Shown piece by piece: positions 1-15,589 of a stretch of 64,000 nucleotides of DNA (positions are counted from its first letter, which is position 1; each line of letters starts with the position of its first letter). Position numbers and translations under genes: made by a program. The DNA lies in the NCBI GenBank assembly GCA_051294375.1, contig CM119263.1, positions 19,992,115 through 20,056,114 of the forward strand, read 5' to 3'. The DNA is from Paraspadella gotoi (taxonomy: Eukaryota; Chaetognatha). Under the pieces are notes generated by a model. It had not been told where the DNA came from. It saw only the letters and a list, made by a program, of their open reading frames with translations, and searched no databases.

Positions 1-2396
1 AGCTCCGTCATTTCGTCGTGAATCTGACGAGATGCGCGAATCGATCCCAGAATATGACAAGTGAAAGCGACGATCAAGCATGTAGCGGAGCAGATGGCCA
101 AACGTGTATAATGTGTCAGGATGTAAATATCCCGAGATGTTTCCACGGGACGGTTCGATCCTTTGGCAGTTTCTGCCGATAGTCGAGTGTTCGCGACGAA
201 TTCAAGCCATCGAAAGCCAGCAAAGGCTAGAAACTGAAAAGCCGTATTGGTCCAACCAAAATATCCTAAGTAGTTGATATAAGTTCTTATTGACGTTTGG
301 TAGAAACTAAGTCCTTCGTCAAAGGCTTTATTATTTTTTCGATAATTTTCATGGTCTTTGAGAGTGGTTTCATTGGCATCATCCCATTCTTTCTTGTTAA
401 TCGAATCCAATGGCAACAATGTATCTTTTCCGAACAGATCATCATAACTTCCAGTGTTTTTTACCACTCCTCCTTCAAGACGAACGATTTTGTCCAACTT
501 TGATAGAAACCGCGTCGAACTGGTCGCCAACACCCGGCACTTTTTTCCCAGTAGCCCCTTGTCTGAGAGCACCGCTTCAAACACCCATTTGGTCACGGTA
601 GCGTCCAAGGCCGCCAATGGCTCATCGAGTAAATAGACATCATGGTTCGCATAGACAGCACGAGCAAGGGCCAACCTTGACTTTTGGCCGCCGGAAAGAG
701 CGGCGCCACCAACTCCGATTTCCGTCTGATCTCCCTCCGGAAATGAGAGGAAATCTCGATTCAATGCGCAGGCTTCGACGACGGCGTCGTAATAGGCCTT
801 GCGATAAGGAAACCCAAAGAGAATATTTTCTTTGATAGACGCGTTTTGAATCCACGGGGTTTGAGAGACGAGCGCGATTCGACCGACCATCGTCGCGAGG
901 CCATTAACTATTAACAATTGCCCCGCGAGCGCCGCTAGTAACGTGGATTTTCCGGCGCCTACCTCACCGAAGATGGCGATCGATTCCCCTAAAGTTCCAT
1001 GCAGGTCGATGGAGTAAAGACAAATTGCGCTTCCTTGACGTCGGGCGAAAGAGGCGTTGATCAACGTGATGACTTTTTGGTTGTACTCTTTTCCGCGCGA
1101 TGAATTTGAAATCACTCGCCGTCGGTCTGTCGACAAAATGTCATGAAAGTCCGCAGACTCGACGTTGTCGCGAACCTCATCTTCCTCGACGTCATCGTCG
1201 TCGTTCAGATAATCGTCCATCTTTTGACCAGCCACGTACGATTGAGTGACAATCGAAATTGAATAAGGCAGAGTCCAGAGCGCAAACTTGACGCTGTTCA
1301 GCAGCGCCAACGCGACGAATGCTCTTTCCGGCTTCAAGGTCGTGCCAGAAATGGATTCCGCTGATGAAGTGGCGAAGGCCAAGGCGCCAATCAATATAGG
1401 TGCGGCATTAAACAGAAAATGACCAAAACTCTGCCACCGCATTTGAGCTGCGACAACACTTAACTCATTTCGACGCAACTTCTTGACTTTTTCCACAAAT
1501 GGGGCCTCCCACGTGTTGATTTTTATGGTTTTAGCGCCATCTAACATTTCTTTGAGAGCCCTCGTCCGCGCGTTCTTTAACGCTGAGACTTCGTGGCGCA
1601 TTTTCTTCCAACGCGTTCCGACGAAAGTGTTGACAGGAATCAATGCCGCCAGACATACAACACCAGCCGCGGCGCCGGCGTCTCCGATTTGCGTCCGAAG
1701 AAGATAAGCCGCGACGAGGAGGTGAAAAGGGATGAGGATTCCCGCGACGAAAAAAGGAACACCGTCAGCGAACTTTCGCGCGTCTAAAGCGACGAGATTC
1801 AAGATGGCCGCGTTGGAAGTTTTCGAGGCGTCCACGAGTCTTGTGCGAAGAGAGCGAAGATACAGGGCGACTACCGCGGTGGTTTGTGCGGCCAATCCTA
1901 CAGCATTTCCTTGCCACCAGAAAAAGCAGTGAATAAGCGGATGACAAATAAAGAGAGAAACGAGGAGAAGCGCGTAAAGGAGTTGTGGCCTTGCGTCGGT
2001 GTTCCTTGAGACCAAACTATTCAACATCCATCCAAGCACAACCGGCTTGAACAAGTCGACGAGGACGAAGATTATGCGAAGGAGTAAGAGCAAACCGAGG
2101 GAGCGAAAGTGACAAGATAACAACGTTGCTATGAGAGACTGGGATTTCGATGGACCGCGAAAAAAGCTTTTCCCGTGCTTTCTTTCTGTTGCCCGACGTC
2201 TCACAAATTCGCTGAAAAGAATCTCAACTCGCATGCTTTTAGGGGGAACCCACAAGTCTGCGACGCTTAGTACGATTTTCTGACCGCAACGAAGCAACGG
2301 AATGATCCACGATAAAGTCCATCGCGAAAACATCGAAGCGGTGTCGTATGGACATGATTTTTCTTTGATGTTGTAGAGGCGACCTTCCAGCGTCAT
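1..2396 (-). CDS. ABCC/MRP-type ABC transporter, 5' part, partial at window edge
   Basis: An open frame of about 798 codons starts at the ATG at 2396 and runs off the left edge without an intron. The N-terminus lacks a TMD0 domain and matches short MRPs (FSRWTLSWIIPLL). The first membrane domain covers about residues 80-410 and contains the family stretch KTIKINTWEAPFVEKVKK. An acidic linker (DDDDVEEDE) follows. NBD1 has Walker A GEVGAGKST near residue 477, signature LSGGQKSR near 566 and Walker B VYLLDEP near 588. Membrane domain 2 begins near residue 690. Such proteins export conjugated anions, nucleotides or drugs from the plasma membrane; the substrate cannot be told from sequence. It lies head to head with the lipase gene. 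It resembles the ABCC4 group but orthology is not proven. One exon this long is unusual beside intron-rich neighbours. Confidence 0.9.
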   Translation of the reverse strand, partial: MTLEGRLYNIKEKSCPYDTASMFSRWTLSWIIPLLRCGQKIVLSVADLWVPPKSMRVEILFSEFVRRRATERKHGKSFFRGPSKSQSLIATLLSCHFRSLGLLLLLRIIFVLVDLFKPVVLGWMLNSLVSRNTDARPQLLYALLLVSLFICHPLIHCFFWWQGNAVGLAAQTTAVVALYLRSLRTRLVDASKTSNAAILNLVALDARKFADGVPFFVAGILIPFHLLVAAYLLRTQIGDAGAAAGVVCLAALIPVNTFVGTRWKKMRHEVSALKNARTRALKEMLDGAKTIKINTWEAPFVEKVKKLRRNELSVVAAQMRWQSFGHFLFNAAPILIGALAFATSSAESISGTTLKPERAFVALALLNSVKFALWTLPYSISIVTQSYVAGQKMDDYLNDDDDVEEDEVRDNVESADFHDILSTDRRRVISNSSRGKEYNQKVITLINASFARRQGSAICLYSIDLHGTLGESIAIFGEVGAGKSTLLAALAGQLLIVNGLATMVGRIALVSQTPWIQNASIKENILFGFPYRKAYYDAVVEACALNRDFLSFPEGDQTEIGVGGAALSGGQKSRLALARAVYANHDVYLLDEPLAALDATVTKWVFEAVLSDKGLLGKKCRVLATSSTRFLSKLDKIVRLEGGVVKNTGSYDDLFGKDTLLPLDSINKKEWDDANETTLKDHENYRKNNKAFDEGLSFYQTSIRTYINYLGYFGWTNTAFQFLAFAGFRWLEFVANTRLSAETAKGSNRPVETSRDIYILTHYTRLAICSATCLIVAFTCHILGSIRASRQIHDEMTE

Positions 2397-3227
2397 GTCA
2401 GAAGCAAGAGATGTAAAGTTTAAAAACTATAATTGAAAATTCGAAAGAGAGTTTCGCTGAGAATTCAGAATATACTTATATCCTGTTAGCAATTAAAGTG
2501 TCACAAAAAATGTTTTGTTTAAAGTATATTTAAATAAATCGTATTAGAAAAAAAATTAAATGTCAAAAACTAACGACTATCAAGTGATGCTACGAGCACC
2601 TGTTCAGTAAATGGAATTTTTTTTACCCCATGAATCAAATCGACTGATACGAAATAAATAGTATTGTTTGTTTACTATGTTTACTCATCAAAGAAATAAT
2701 TAATAATTCCAATTTAAAAACCTTTTTTTTTATCTTTTGACTAAAATTTTTTTTTCTTTATTAACGTTTTCATCTTTGTCCTATTGTGAGTCATTTAGGT
2801 AAACAATTAACAGCTTTGTTTTTTATTAATATGCTGTTTTAATTTTTTATCTATCTAAACATTAAATTATAAACTAGTGACATATAGTAATCTCTTTTGT
2901 GACACTTGTTTTGGCTAACGGGGTAAAATTCTAAGCAGTTGAAAACTTGAAATATCGATAAACCTGTTTAATTAGAGAGTAAAAATAATAAAAAAAATCG
3001 AGTTTGAAAAAAAAAAGTTTATATTTTCTAAGCCACGCTTAGAAAAAAGATCCGGTTTCTTTCCTTATCATGTTCAATTACTTCTTATAACTTTTTCGTG
3101 CTAAAAAAAATAAGAAAGTTAACCACATGTCTTAGCTGATTTAAAATAATTTTTGAGAGAGATATTTACTAATATTCCCGATGCTCCGGTACAAATTCCA
3201 TGTTTTAAAACAAAACAAATTATTCAG
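2397..3227. other. Intergenic spacer between divergent ABCC and lipase genes
   Basis: AT-rich sequence with poly-T and poly-A runs and stops in all frames. I looked for the missing lipase 5' exons (signal peptide, oxyanion-hole HGW/HGF) and found none. Confidence 0.6.
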
Positions 3228-5669
3228 GAATTGAGTGGCGCGTTTTTAGAGGACGACGACGTGAACGTGATTCGAGTGGACTGGAAGGGAGGGAGTCGAA
3301 CTACATACAGTCAAGCCACGGCCAACGCCAGACTGGTCCGTTTGTCTGCGCACGCGTGGTGGTGATCGTATGAGGATGTTTCCTAAATTACTACATTCCG
3401 TTTCGTATTAAGGTGGGCGCGGCGACGGCGCTTTTGCTGCAGCGGCTGAACGAATGGCGCGGAGCGGATGCTGGGGACGTCCACGTTATTGGCCACAGTC
3501 TCGGTGCCCATGTCGCCGGTTACGTCGGCCTCGGAATGAAGAAAACAAATTTGACACTCGGAAGAATCACCGGTAATACGTAATATAAGTTTCTTGGGTC
3601 ACAAGAGCGACATAAAAAAACCTGACTAACTGATTTTCCTTAAAAGTTGAACTTTTAGAAAATTTTCAATCACGATTGCAAGTCATACGAAAAACTAGCA
3701 CGTAGGTGATCGCGAAATAACATTCACTGATTTTCGGTCATCGACCATCTTTTCCCTTAAGGACTGGACCCCGCCGAGCCCTACTTCGAGGACTGCGATC
3801 CGCGGGTTCGACTCGATCCGACAGATGCAGCCTTCGTCGACGTCATTCATAGCGACACATCAACCGACGCATTCGATTTCGGATTTGGTAGAGGAAGTTT
3901 GTGGTGGCAGGATTGGATGATGACTGTGAATTAAATATTTAGTAAATAAGATGAGATCAGGGGCGGCGAGAGAAATGGCGGGCCCCTCCACTGGCCCCCT
4001 GGCCAAGCCCCCCCTGATCTCCATAATTTTATTTTTTCGTTTTCGATTACCGACTTTCTGCCTTGAACATTGCTCCAGTGCTTAAACTTCTGCCTCCAGG
4101 ACTTGCAACCTGGCATTGGTGTTTTACTGAATTTTTTTTTTCAATCACAATCATTGTGCCTCTCCTTTAGTCTAAATTTGTAAAATCTTCTGACGAGATG
4201 AGATTCAGCGCTTATTTTTAACCATGAGCGGCAATAGAGATACGGTTATATGGTTTTTCTTCTTCTCTTTCCATCTTTTTTCTCACTTCTCAGGGGCCTT
4301 CCCGGGCTCCCCTAGGGCCTCCCGAGCCCCCCCCCCATGTGCCCGGGCCCCTCGCCTCTCAACCCTTCTGGATGAGATTTATCTAGAGATATCAAAATAT
4401 TCATGAAGTCGACGAAAATAAAATATTACCGCCTCAACGAAAAAAATATTGCAGAAATATAACGCTCTCCATCACTGAAAATGTTGTACGGATGTTATAG
4501 GAATGCGGCAACCAGCGGGTCACCTGGACTTTTATCCCAATGACGGGGAGAATCAACCCGGGTGCGACAAAGACCTCTTGCGTGATATTCGCGTCGGCGG
4601 ACCGATTTGGGGCACAAGAGAATACATTGGATGCAACCACATCAGATCCTACATATACTTTACCGGTTAGACTATAACGTCTGGTATGTAATTATTATTT
4701 CACAATTCAGTATTAACCTTCAATAACTTATCCATTGGATAGTATTGGATAGTATCCGATGGATCCATATTGCCTCATCTCTTCTTCCTTTTTTCGCGAC
4801 CAGAAAGCGTAAAGCGTCGTCGTCGTCGCTGTCGTTTTCTCTCTTTCTTCTGCAAGTCTTATGCGGATTTTCAGAGAGGCGCTTGCATGAAGGACGGCGC
4901 CGCGGCGGTCATGGGTATCGATGCCGCTGAAGCTGATGGCGTCTTTTTTGATCGCCAGCCGTCGATGCTTTATCTTCGAACGAGCGGCGCGGCGCCTTTT
5001 TGCGCCACGAACGTCGGAATCGAAATGACTATCTCCGATTCTAGCCCGAAGAGGTCATTCATTCATTCGCCCCCATTTTATTGAAACCAAATCTCGAGCT
5101 TCTTACGATAACCATAATGTCAACAGATTCGGGCGTATTTTTGCAAAGTTCCATCGAGACACCAATAATGTCTTTCACCAACTGACATCCGGTGATGACG
5201 GTGTCTCTTTGATGCCGGGTGATTCCCTCTCGACCATTTTCTTGCCGTTTAACGGCGACGACGACAACGCCCTCTCAGAGGTAAAAAAGAAAGCAAAAAA
5301 AAAACTTGTAAAAAAAAGCAAACTTGTAAAAAAAGTTATCTCCACAGCGATTGCACGTAAAATGGGAAAACGTTTTTAAACCGATGTTGTCATACACTTG
5401 GCCCAGCCTCGTGAAAAAAACTTTAAAAATTTCAAGAGTGGTTCTCACAGTACCTCGTCTCATTGGACACAACGACAGGTATTGAAACTTATACAAAAAA
5501 AAAACAAAAAAAAAAAAAAAACAATAAAGCAAATAGTTTTTTGACAAAACTATTTTCATAATTTTTTAGGTTCGTTTGCGTTTGCGATAGAGGCGATAAT
5601 TGCATAGGAGGTGAAATGACCTTATCTGATGGGCTCAATGGGATCTTAAGTTGCAGTATGCTAGATTAA
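3228..5669 (+). CDS. Pancreatic lipase-family triacylglycerol/phospholipase, 5' exons missing
   Basis: Eight exons: 3228-3335, 3413-3572, 3762-3887, 4501-4665, 4804-5053, 5127-5280, 5348-5478, 5570-5669. All junctions are GT-AG and in phase, giving 397 visible residues. The catalytic triad is present: Ser in VIGHSLGAH, Asp in GLDPAEP and His in [21 protein letters not shown] and [10 protein letters not shown] are also family-typical. A Cys-rich stretch after the His is conserved in spacing, and a PLAT-like C-terminal half follows, ending at TAA 5667-5669. Pancreatic-type lipases are secreted and hydrolyse acylglycerols or phospholipids. The exons for the signal peptide and the oxyanion HG[WF] motif are not visible upstream; they may lie beyond the ABCC gene or be lost. 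A basic RRRRR run lies just after the active-site His. Intron 3 carries a hAT-like repeat. Confidence 0.88.
3957..4350. mobile_element. hAT-like non-autonomous element (degraded copy) in lipase intron 3
   Basis: Starts CAGGGGCGGCGAGAGAAATGG and shares its sequence, inverted, with the element at 19492-19723. The right end is not clear; a CAGGGGCCTTCCCGGG block lies near 4291. Confidence 0.5.
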
Positions 5670-5922
5670 GGCTTAATTTAAGTCGAACCACAAATTTATT
5701 TACTTTGTTTAAAGTTTGTTTATTGTTCCATTCATTTACTTTGATCATTATAATTAATGAAGTTTTGATTCCAATTTCGGATATTTTCTAACGATTCGAT
5801 TAAGCTTCAAGATTTATATCTTAGATAGGGCAACACTGTTCATTTACTGGTATTATTTATTACTTCAACATTCTGGCCATTTTACATTTACTAATTGATC
5901 AAATTGTAAAAAAACATATATT
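5670..5922. other. Short convergent intergenic spacer
   Basis: AT-rich 3' flank between the convergent lipase and cellulase genes; nothing else recognised. Confidence 0.5.
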
Positions 5923-10168
<4,246 letters not shown>

Positions 10169-10589
10169 CTGTCAAATAGTCAGTGTTAGCAATTTTTCCC
10201 ATATTGATAATAAATTTCGGATTTAGTTTACGTACATTAAGATCAAGAATTGGTATTCTTACTCTCATGTTTAGAATTAAACTTAAAAATTACTGGATGA
10301 CTACTATCCTATTCTCATAACTCGGATTTCACCGGAACACCTCCGAACCGAACAAAGTTGAGGTCGCGCGCTTTTTTTCACGGTTCACAACTTCGGAAAC
10401 AAAGACATTTTCGTTTTGTGTCTAACCCAACGAACAAGTTCGGGCAGGGGAAAGAACCCATTCATGACTAATTTTTAAAAAGCTTATTTATAATTTTGCT
10501 TACTTGTCCATTATTATTCTACACTTTTTTAATTTGTTTAATTTAAATGTTATGATTTTTCTTTTTTAATAGATACTATTTTGTTTGGT

Positions 10590-10859
10590 CTCTCTCTCTC
10601 TCTCGCTCTCTCTCTCTTTCTCTTCTTTTTCCGGTTTCAAAGAATCAGAATGGCTTTGTTTGAGACTTCGATATTTGTGTTCTGGATTCTTCGGTCAACC
10701 GAGTGACAGTTGAAAATCGACGCTGATTTCGTTGTCACGGTCGTCGTTTTTATCGTCGTCCTGTTGCTGCCGGAATCATGAGTTATTGTGAGTGAAAAAG
10801 TAGCCTCACGCCTTCGATCCATTCAAAACTTTAACAGCCAATGAGAGACGAGTATTTTA

Positions 10860-10919
<60 letters not shown>

Positions 10920-11050
10920 CCGTGACATTCCATTTGACTTGTGTTAGTTCTTGTCTGAGCAGAATCAAGAGCACATGTTTCTCCGACTTTAACAAGAACG
11001 CTTTGTAACTGTAAGTTGAAAAAGTCAAAGAGACTTGCTACGAATAAATC
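10590..11050. promoter_or_regulatory. 5' flank of CKAP2-like gene with (TC)n and (GA)n tracts
   Basis: Contains a (TC)n/(CT)n tract near 10590-10622 and a (GA)n tract of about 54 bp at 10862-10915, upstream of the ATG at 11051. GA repeats are often promoter-proximal in animals. No TATA box or initiator could be assigned. A Thr-rich minus-strand reading frame (10637-10822) overlaps but I could not fit it to a gene. Confidence 0.35.
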
Positions 11051-13753
11051 ATGAGTTTCGTAAGACCAACATTAACAGCGGCCGACATTTTGGCACGCCG
11101 CAAAAGCTACGCCAATTCGCACTTAAAACCCAAAACGTTGGAAAAAACTCCCCAACAACCACAACACCAGCAAACTGTCCTGCCAAAAATCGATCAACGA
11201 CAAAAGTTAAAGCAGTGGATGGAAGACAAGAGGCGTCGTGACCAGGAGGCCTATAGGCGAAATAAAATATCTTCTCAACCCAACATCGGAAAACAGTCCA
11301 CGCCGTTATTTAAAAAATCCACGCCGTCGAGCGATTTCGCCGTTTCACGAACCGCGCCCTCGAAAAGCTCTTCGCCGGCCCAGACGACGCCGTCGCCTCC
11401 GAACGGAGGCCGAAACCAGGTTTTAGACAAACCCAGAGAAAACAGACATGCGCCTCACGCCGCGCTTTTCACGCCGGTGAGGTTTCCGTTAGCGGAATCT
11501 GGCACTAAGGCAGCTTCATCTCGCGTCGGCAGTTTCGTTGGCGGAAAGATTAACACTCAAAAAGGGCCTGTTCGAGAAAGCGCCGGCGGGTTGTCTTCAA
11601 TGAAGCGACTACAAAAGACTAACAATGCTGGCGGACATGCCAGAACGCCACTTTCCGGTCTTTCCAAGGTACCGACTGACGTCAAGCGCCTCGGGACGCC
11701 CGGTCGCTCCGATACCAGCCTTCCTGAACCGAAGAAACAAGCCACTCCTTCCTCTAAGATCCCAATCATCTCTTCCAAAACTTTCGATACCCTCAGCCCT
11801 TCCTCCAAGTTCGATCACTGGCTGAAAATAAAGGGCAAAGACTCTGTTTCCACGGTGAACCATCTTGGATGCGTTACTCCGAACAGTCAACGACAACTCA
11901 TGCGTCAATTCGCCGCTCATCGCGAGGTTTCAAAATCCGCCCATCATCGTCGCACCCTCTCCTTTCTTCCCAAACTTTCCTCCTCGGTGGCTCCGTGCCC
12001 GTTCGACGAATCATTGCGATGCATCCTAGAGGAATTGAAACAAGGAAGGCGGGTCGACGAGGCCGAAGAGATTCTACGGAAACACGAAAGCGGCGACCCC
12101 GAATTGCGCAGCGCCTACTATTGGCTTTGTCGCGCACACCAAACTCTGCGTCGGGAAACCGTAGATGGAGATAACAACTCGTTCTCAAAAAGATGTCAGG
12201 AAGTCTTCGACGTTGTCGTGAGCGGTATCGTGAGAGATGCGCGACCGGTGTGGGAGTTGGCTCGGGGCGTCCAAGAGCTGACTTTGGCGATGGCGAAGTG
12301 CAGAGGGCAGGATGGGCGGACAACTGAGGATGTGGACCGCGTGTGCGATGAGGTCGGCCGGCTCAGTTTCGAGGAAACAAAGGGAAGCGAAGATGTCAAA
12401 ATTAAAAACGACATAGAATCGAGCGAAGATGGAAGTAACGAACTGAAACCCTCAGAAACAAAAGATTCGGAAGAAGATGGCAAAATTCTCGACTCTGCGC
12501 CGGAAAAAGTTAGCGCCGTCGAAGATGAAACCGAATTGTTTTATAAGGAGAAACCCAATGCCACATTCACTAAAGAGGAAGAAAGGACGGAAAAATTCGA
12601 TGTGCCGATTGAAAAAGAGGATAAAGCGTTTATCCTTGAGCGTGAAGGAAAACATAGCGAACCAATTGAGTTTGACAAAGATAAAGAGGATCCGATGGCA
12701 TATGAGAAAAATAATGTGTTCACCAAGCATGATGATGATGAGATCGCAATTTGTGAAGATGCGGTCATAAAAGAAGAGGATGCGATCGAATTTGATACTA
12801 TTGGAGAAAACAATTTGGTTATCATTGAAAATGAACAAGAAATTCCGCGAGAACTTGTAACATTCATCGAAGACTCGAACGACAACTCAATCTTGACCGC
12901 GCCACAACAGAGCGAAATCGAAGAATCAAACGAACGTAATGAAGCTGTAGCAACAGTGATAGAATTACCAGACGCTGAGGTCGAATGGTCACAGAAAGAC
13001 GATGGTCAAGCAACGACACAGCGAGATGTGAAAAGGGCGAGTTACTTGGCGCAGGAAACAGAAACGAATTCAACCGAAGAGGTTCCAGTTGAAGTGATTA
13101 TCAATAGTGCCATCGATGAGAAGCCATCAGAAAAAACGTGCGTTCCACAGATCGTCGAAACGCTAACGCATCCTCTTGAAACTAAAACGTTCCACGGCGT
13201 CGAGACTACGCCTTTCGAGTACGACCTCGAAGACATCAGCGACGAAGAAGGGGACGTGGACGATGAAGACCGATCCCTCACCGACGTGTCTCGGGACGTC
13301 GAAACTGATGAATCTGAAGATAAAGAGAACCGTGATGTGGACGTGTTAAACGAGGTCGAATCGATGGAAGACGTCACGTTCCCGGCGCCGCCGATAGATC
13401 CCCCAGTAAGATCAAGGCCTAACGCTCATCTGAGCCAGCCGTACGGATCCTCGGCCGTGCGGCTCTTGGTTCAACCGTCCCGATGGTCGCCGTGGTCTAA
13501 TGGGTCTGAGCAGACTCGATCCGTCGATTCAGAAGGAACAACGTCGCTGAAGACCGTCGTGACTCCTGTTCGTCGCTCGACCCGCTTGACTCCTCGTGTG
13601 AAGACGCTCAAGGAAAAACGACGCGTGGTAGAGGAGCTGGAAATGCTGTCGCCCGAATCGAGGGTCGCGACAGTGTTAAAGCCCAATCAAGCCATTCTCG
13701 ATATTTCCTTCGCTCAGGAGCAGATTCCAGATAACTGGGAGGATCTGGCATAA
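11051..13753 (+). CDS. CKAP2-like cytoskeleton/spindle-associated protein
   Basis: A single uninterrupted frame of 900 codons from ATG 11051 to TAA 13753. The N-terminus is basic and coiled (KIDQRQKLKQWMEDKRRRDQ), as in CKAP2/CKAP2L. The C-terminal-domain-like part starts near residue 255 (FDHWLKIKGK), and a short helical repeat block at about 325-420 includes RVDEAEEILRKHESGDPELR and YYWLCRAHQTLRRE; this layout is typical of CKAP2. After it comes a very acidic stretch (about 430-790), then PVRRSTRLTPR near 845. CKAP2 proteins bind and stabilise spindle microtubules during mitosis. The match rests on domain order and short motifs, so 'CKAP2-like' is an inference. It is intronless and antisense to the flanking cellulose-related exons, as a retroposed or nested gene would be. 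Confidence 0.65.
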   Translation: MSFVRPTLTAADILARRKSYANSHLKPKTLEKTPQQPQHQQTVLPKIDQRQKLKQWMEDKRRRDQEAYRRNKISSQPNIGKQSTPLFKKSTPSSDFAVSRTAPSKSSSPAQTTPSPPNGGRNQVLDKPRENRHAPHAALFTPVRFPLAESGTKAASSRVGSFVGGKINTQKGPVRESAGGLSSMKRLQKTNNAGGHARTPLSGLSKVPTDVKRLGTPGRSDTSLPEPKKQATPSSKIPIISSKTFDTLSPSSKFDHWLKIKGKDSVSTVNHLGCVTPNSQRQLMRQFAAHREVSKSAHHRRTLSFLPKLSSSVAPCPFDESLRCILEELKQGRRVDEAEEILRKHESGDPELRSAYYWLCRAHQTLRRETVDGDNNSFSKRCQEVFDVVVSGIVRDARPVWELARGVQELTLAMAKCRGQDGRTTEDVDRVCDEVGRLSFEETKGSEDVKIKNDIESSEDGSNELKPSETKDSEEDGKILDSAPEKVSAVEDETELFYKEKPNATFTKEEERTEKFDVPIEKEDKAFILEREGKHSEPIEFDKDKEDPMAYEKNNVFTKHDDDEIAICEDAVIKEEDAIEFDTIGENNLVIIENEQEIPRELVTFIEDSNDNSILTAPQQSEIEESNERNEAVATVIELPDAEVEWSQKDDGQATTQRDVKRASYLAQETETNSTEEVPVEVIINSAIDEKPSEKTCVPQIVETLTHPLETKTFHGVETTPFEYDLEDISDEEGDVDDEDRSLTDVSRDVETDESEDKENRDVDVLNEVESMEDVTFPAPPIDPPVRSRPNAHLSQPYGSSAVRLLVQPSRWSPWSNGSEQTRSVDSEGTTSLKTVVTPVRRSTRLTPRVKTLKEKRRVVEELEMLSPESRVATVLKPNQAILDISFAQEQIPDNWEDLA

Positions 13754-14220
13754 CCACGACAAGACCAACTCAAGATTTTGCTGCTCAAACAGAAAAAAAC
13801 TTTTAAATACCTGTTTTGGTACTATAATTCTAGTAGTTTTCCAGTGTACATAATATAATATATAGTTACTGTCATAATTCGTGTATTAAAAAAATACAAC
13901 CCTACCTTTAAACATTGCCTTTTTCATTTCAGAAAGATGCTTACTTGAAAATTTGACCTTTGTCCGTCGTAGAATTGTAGCGAGTAACAGATAACGTTCT
14001 GTCATAGTGCTGACCTTGTTCACAAATTATTTTGTGAAATTAATTAACGTCCACTTAATTTAGTATTACACGTTCTCACCGCCAATTAGTTTCTTTTTTT
14101 TCCACAAGTGGGAGCAAAATCCGTTTTCTTTACCGCCGAAAGTTATGAAGGCCTTTAAACCGTAATAATATTAATAATAATAATATTTGGTAATATTTGT
14201 AAAAAATATTGATAAATTTT

Positions 14221-15589
14221 TTAAAAAAGTAAATTTTTAAATGCAGTTTTGTCCATTCTATTGCCGACCTCGGGCAATTTTCCTTTGACGGCACCGGAGA
14301 ATCCAATTTTCAGCACTGTATGTGGCATGAGTTTCTTGTTCCAATGAAAACTCTTCAAGCTGTATAAATTAGCAAAATTATGATTAATAACAAAAAGTTC
14401 TCATCAGTTAAATATTATACGTTACAAATATATTTCAATTTATGAAAAAAATATTTTACTGTCAAATGTCAATCCAGACACCTTTTACGGTAAAATTTTA
14501 GACTCGCTTTTTATAAATAATAATCAAAACAAAATTTATAATACAAAATACTATTTAGTTAATCTAACTCCATTTCTGACCCCAAACACCCTAACCCTTG
14601 CCGGCGAAAGTAAAAGTAACCCAAAATACTTTAAGAAGACAGTTTTTTTACAATTACCAAAAAATTCTATCGTCAGCCGACTTCAGTTGAAGTTCAGCTT
14701 TCCAGAAGTGAACATTTTTGACTGGTCTCGAAAAGGCGAGCGCTACAATCCAATCCTTAATCTCCTCCACCACCGGCAGTTCCAAGACACCTTCAAACCC
14801 TCCTCGCCACACATTAGTAATCTGAATATAATTAGTAAAATTCGGATTTAATTTTTTATTCGGCTTATTTTATAATAAAACTCACTATAATTGCATGAAG
14901 AGACCAAATAAAAAGTATTATACTTCGTATTAGTTTTCCACATTTCTACATTTTTTAACGATTGCTATTTTGTCTTAAAGTGAATCCAATCAAAAACATA
15001 AGTGATCACTGAAAAGGTTTTTCTCTGTGCAAATTCGAATACCCTCATTATGTTCCTGGGTTCCAAGGCGACGGAAGGTGTCGGGACATCTACTCCGACG
15101 ACGCTTCCGAAAACTGGAACTTCCAGCGTCTCGCCAGACCGGAGGCTTTCTCCGCCTCGAAGACGGAATACGGATTTATCCGCAGAAAACGTTACCCGCG
15201 TCCGACTTGCCTAAAATATTTTGCTACAAGTTTAAAGATTCTCTGGCGTGCATTAGACTTCCCTCCAAGCAGGCTTGCAGATGTTGCTTCCGTGACAAAA
15301 AATTAGGAATGACCGTACCTGTAAGTTTAGGATTGGTTTCGGAAAGCGAAGAACGATAGACCAACCGTTATTTATTCGTGTATTTATCCTTATTCGAGTG
15401 ATGGCAGAAAAAGTCGAAAAAAGACCCAAATCTTCTTGGCTAGTTATAACCATTTCGCCCTTAAAATCAAGTTAGTTAAAATCTTGGTAGTAATATGTAA
15501 AATAAAGATCAAAAAGAGCAAACCTCGTCATAGGATTCACTATGACTTATCAGCAGCATTAACATTAATAAATGAATTATATTTTTCAT
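14221..15589 (-). CDS. Secreted protein with two CBM2-like cellulose-binding domains
   Basis: Five exons on the minus strand: 15589-15524, 15459-15319, 15210-15043, 14821-14658, 14359-14221, all in phase, 225 residues. Exon 1 is a signal peptide (MKNIIHLLMLMLLISHSESY). Domain 1 spans about residues 24-105 with NNGWSIVLRFPKPILNLQA and SLRSGETLEVPVFGSVVG. Domain 2 spans about 126-205 with TNVWRGGFEGVLELP, KDWIVALAFS, NVHFWKAEL and FHWNKKLMPHTVLKIGFSG. The spaced Trp residues, the GW[ST]V strand and the closing L-x-PG-x(3)-F-x-F-x-G pattern are CBM2 hallmarks. Such domains bind crystalline cellulose. A TAA in exon 5 ends the model, but a possible donor (GAG|gtcggc) lies before it; animal GH9 enzymes often carry an N-terminal CBM2, so these may be the first exons of the cellulase gene. 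Phases do not match directly, so at least one more exon would be needed. Confidence 0.6.

Noticed and set aside
617-1947. Reading frames of 60-75 codons on both strands at 617-1947
   Set aside because: All overlap the long ABCC frame on the minus strand, which has clear Walker and signature motifs; they are shadows.
11557-13686. Minus-strand frames of 83-141 codons opposite the CKAP2-like gene
   Set aside because: They arise from codon bias in the 900-codon plus-strand frame and show no family motifs; a Ser-rich antisense is expected from acidic codons.
15002-15359. Plus-strand frame with CYKFKDSLACIRLPSKQACRCC, a possible Cys-rich peptide
   Set aside because: It lies opposite exons 2-3 of the CBM2-like gene, whose phased splices and domain matches explain the coding bias better.
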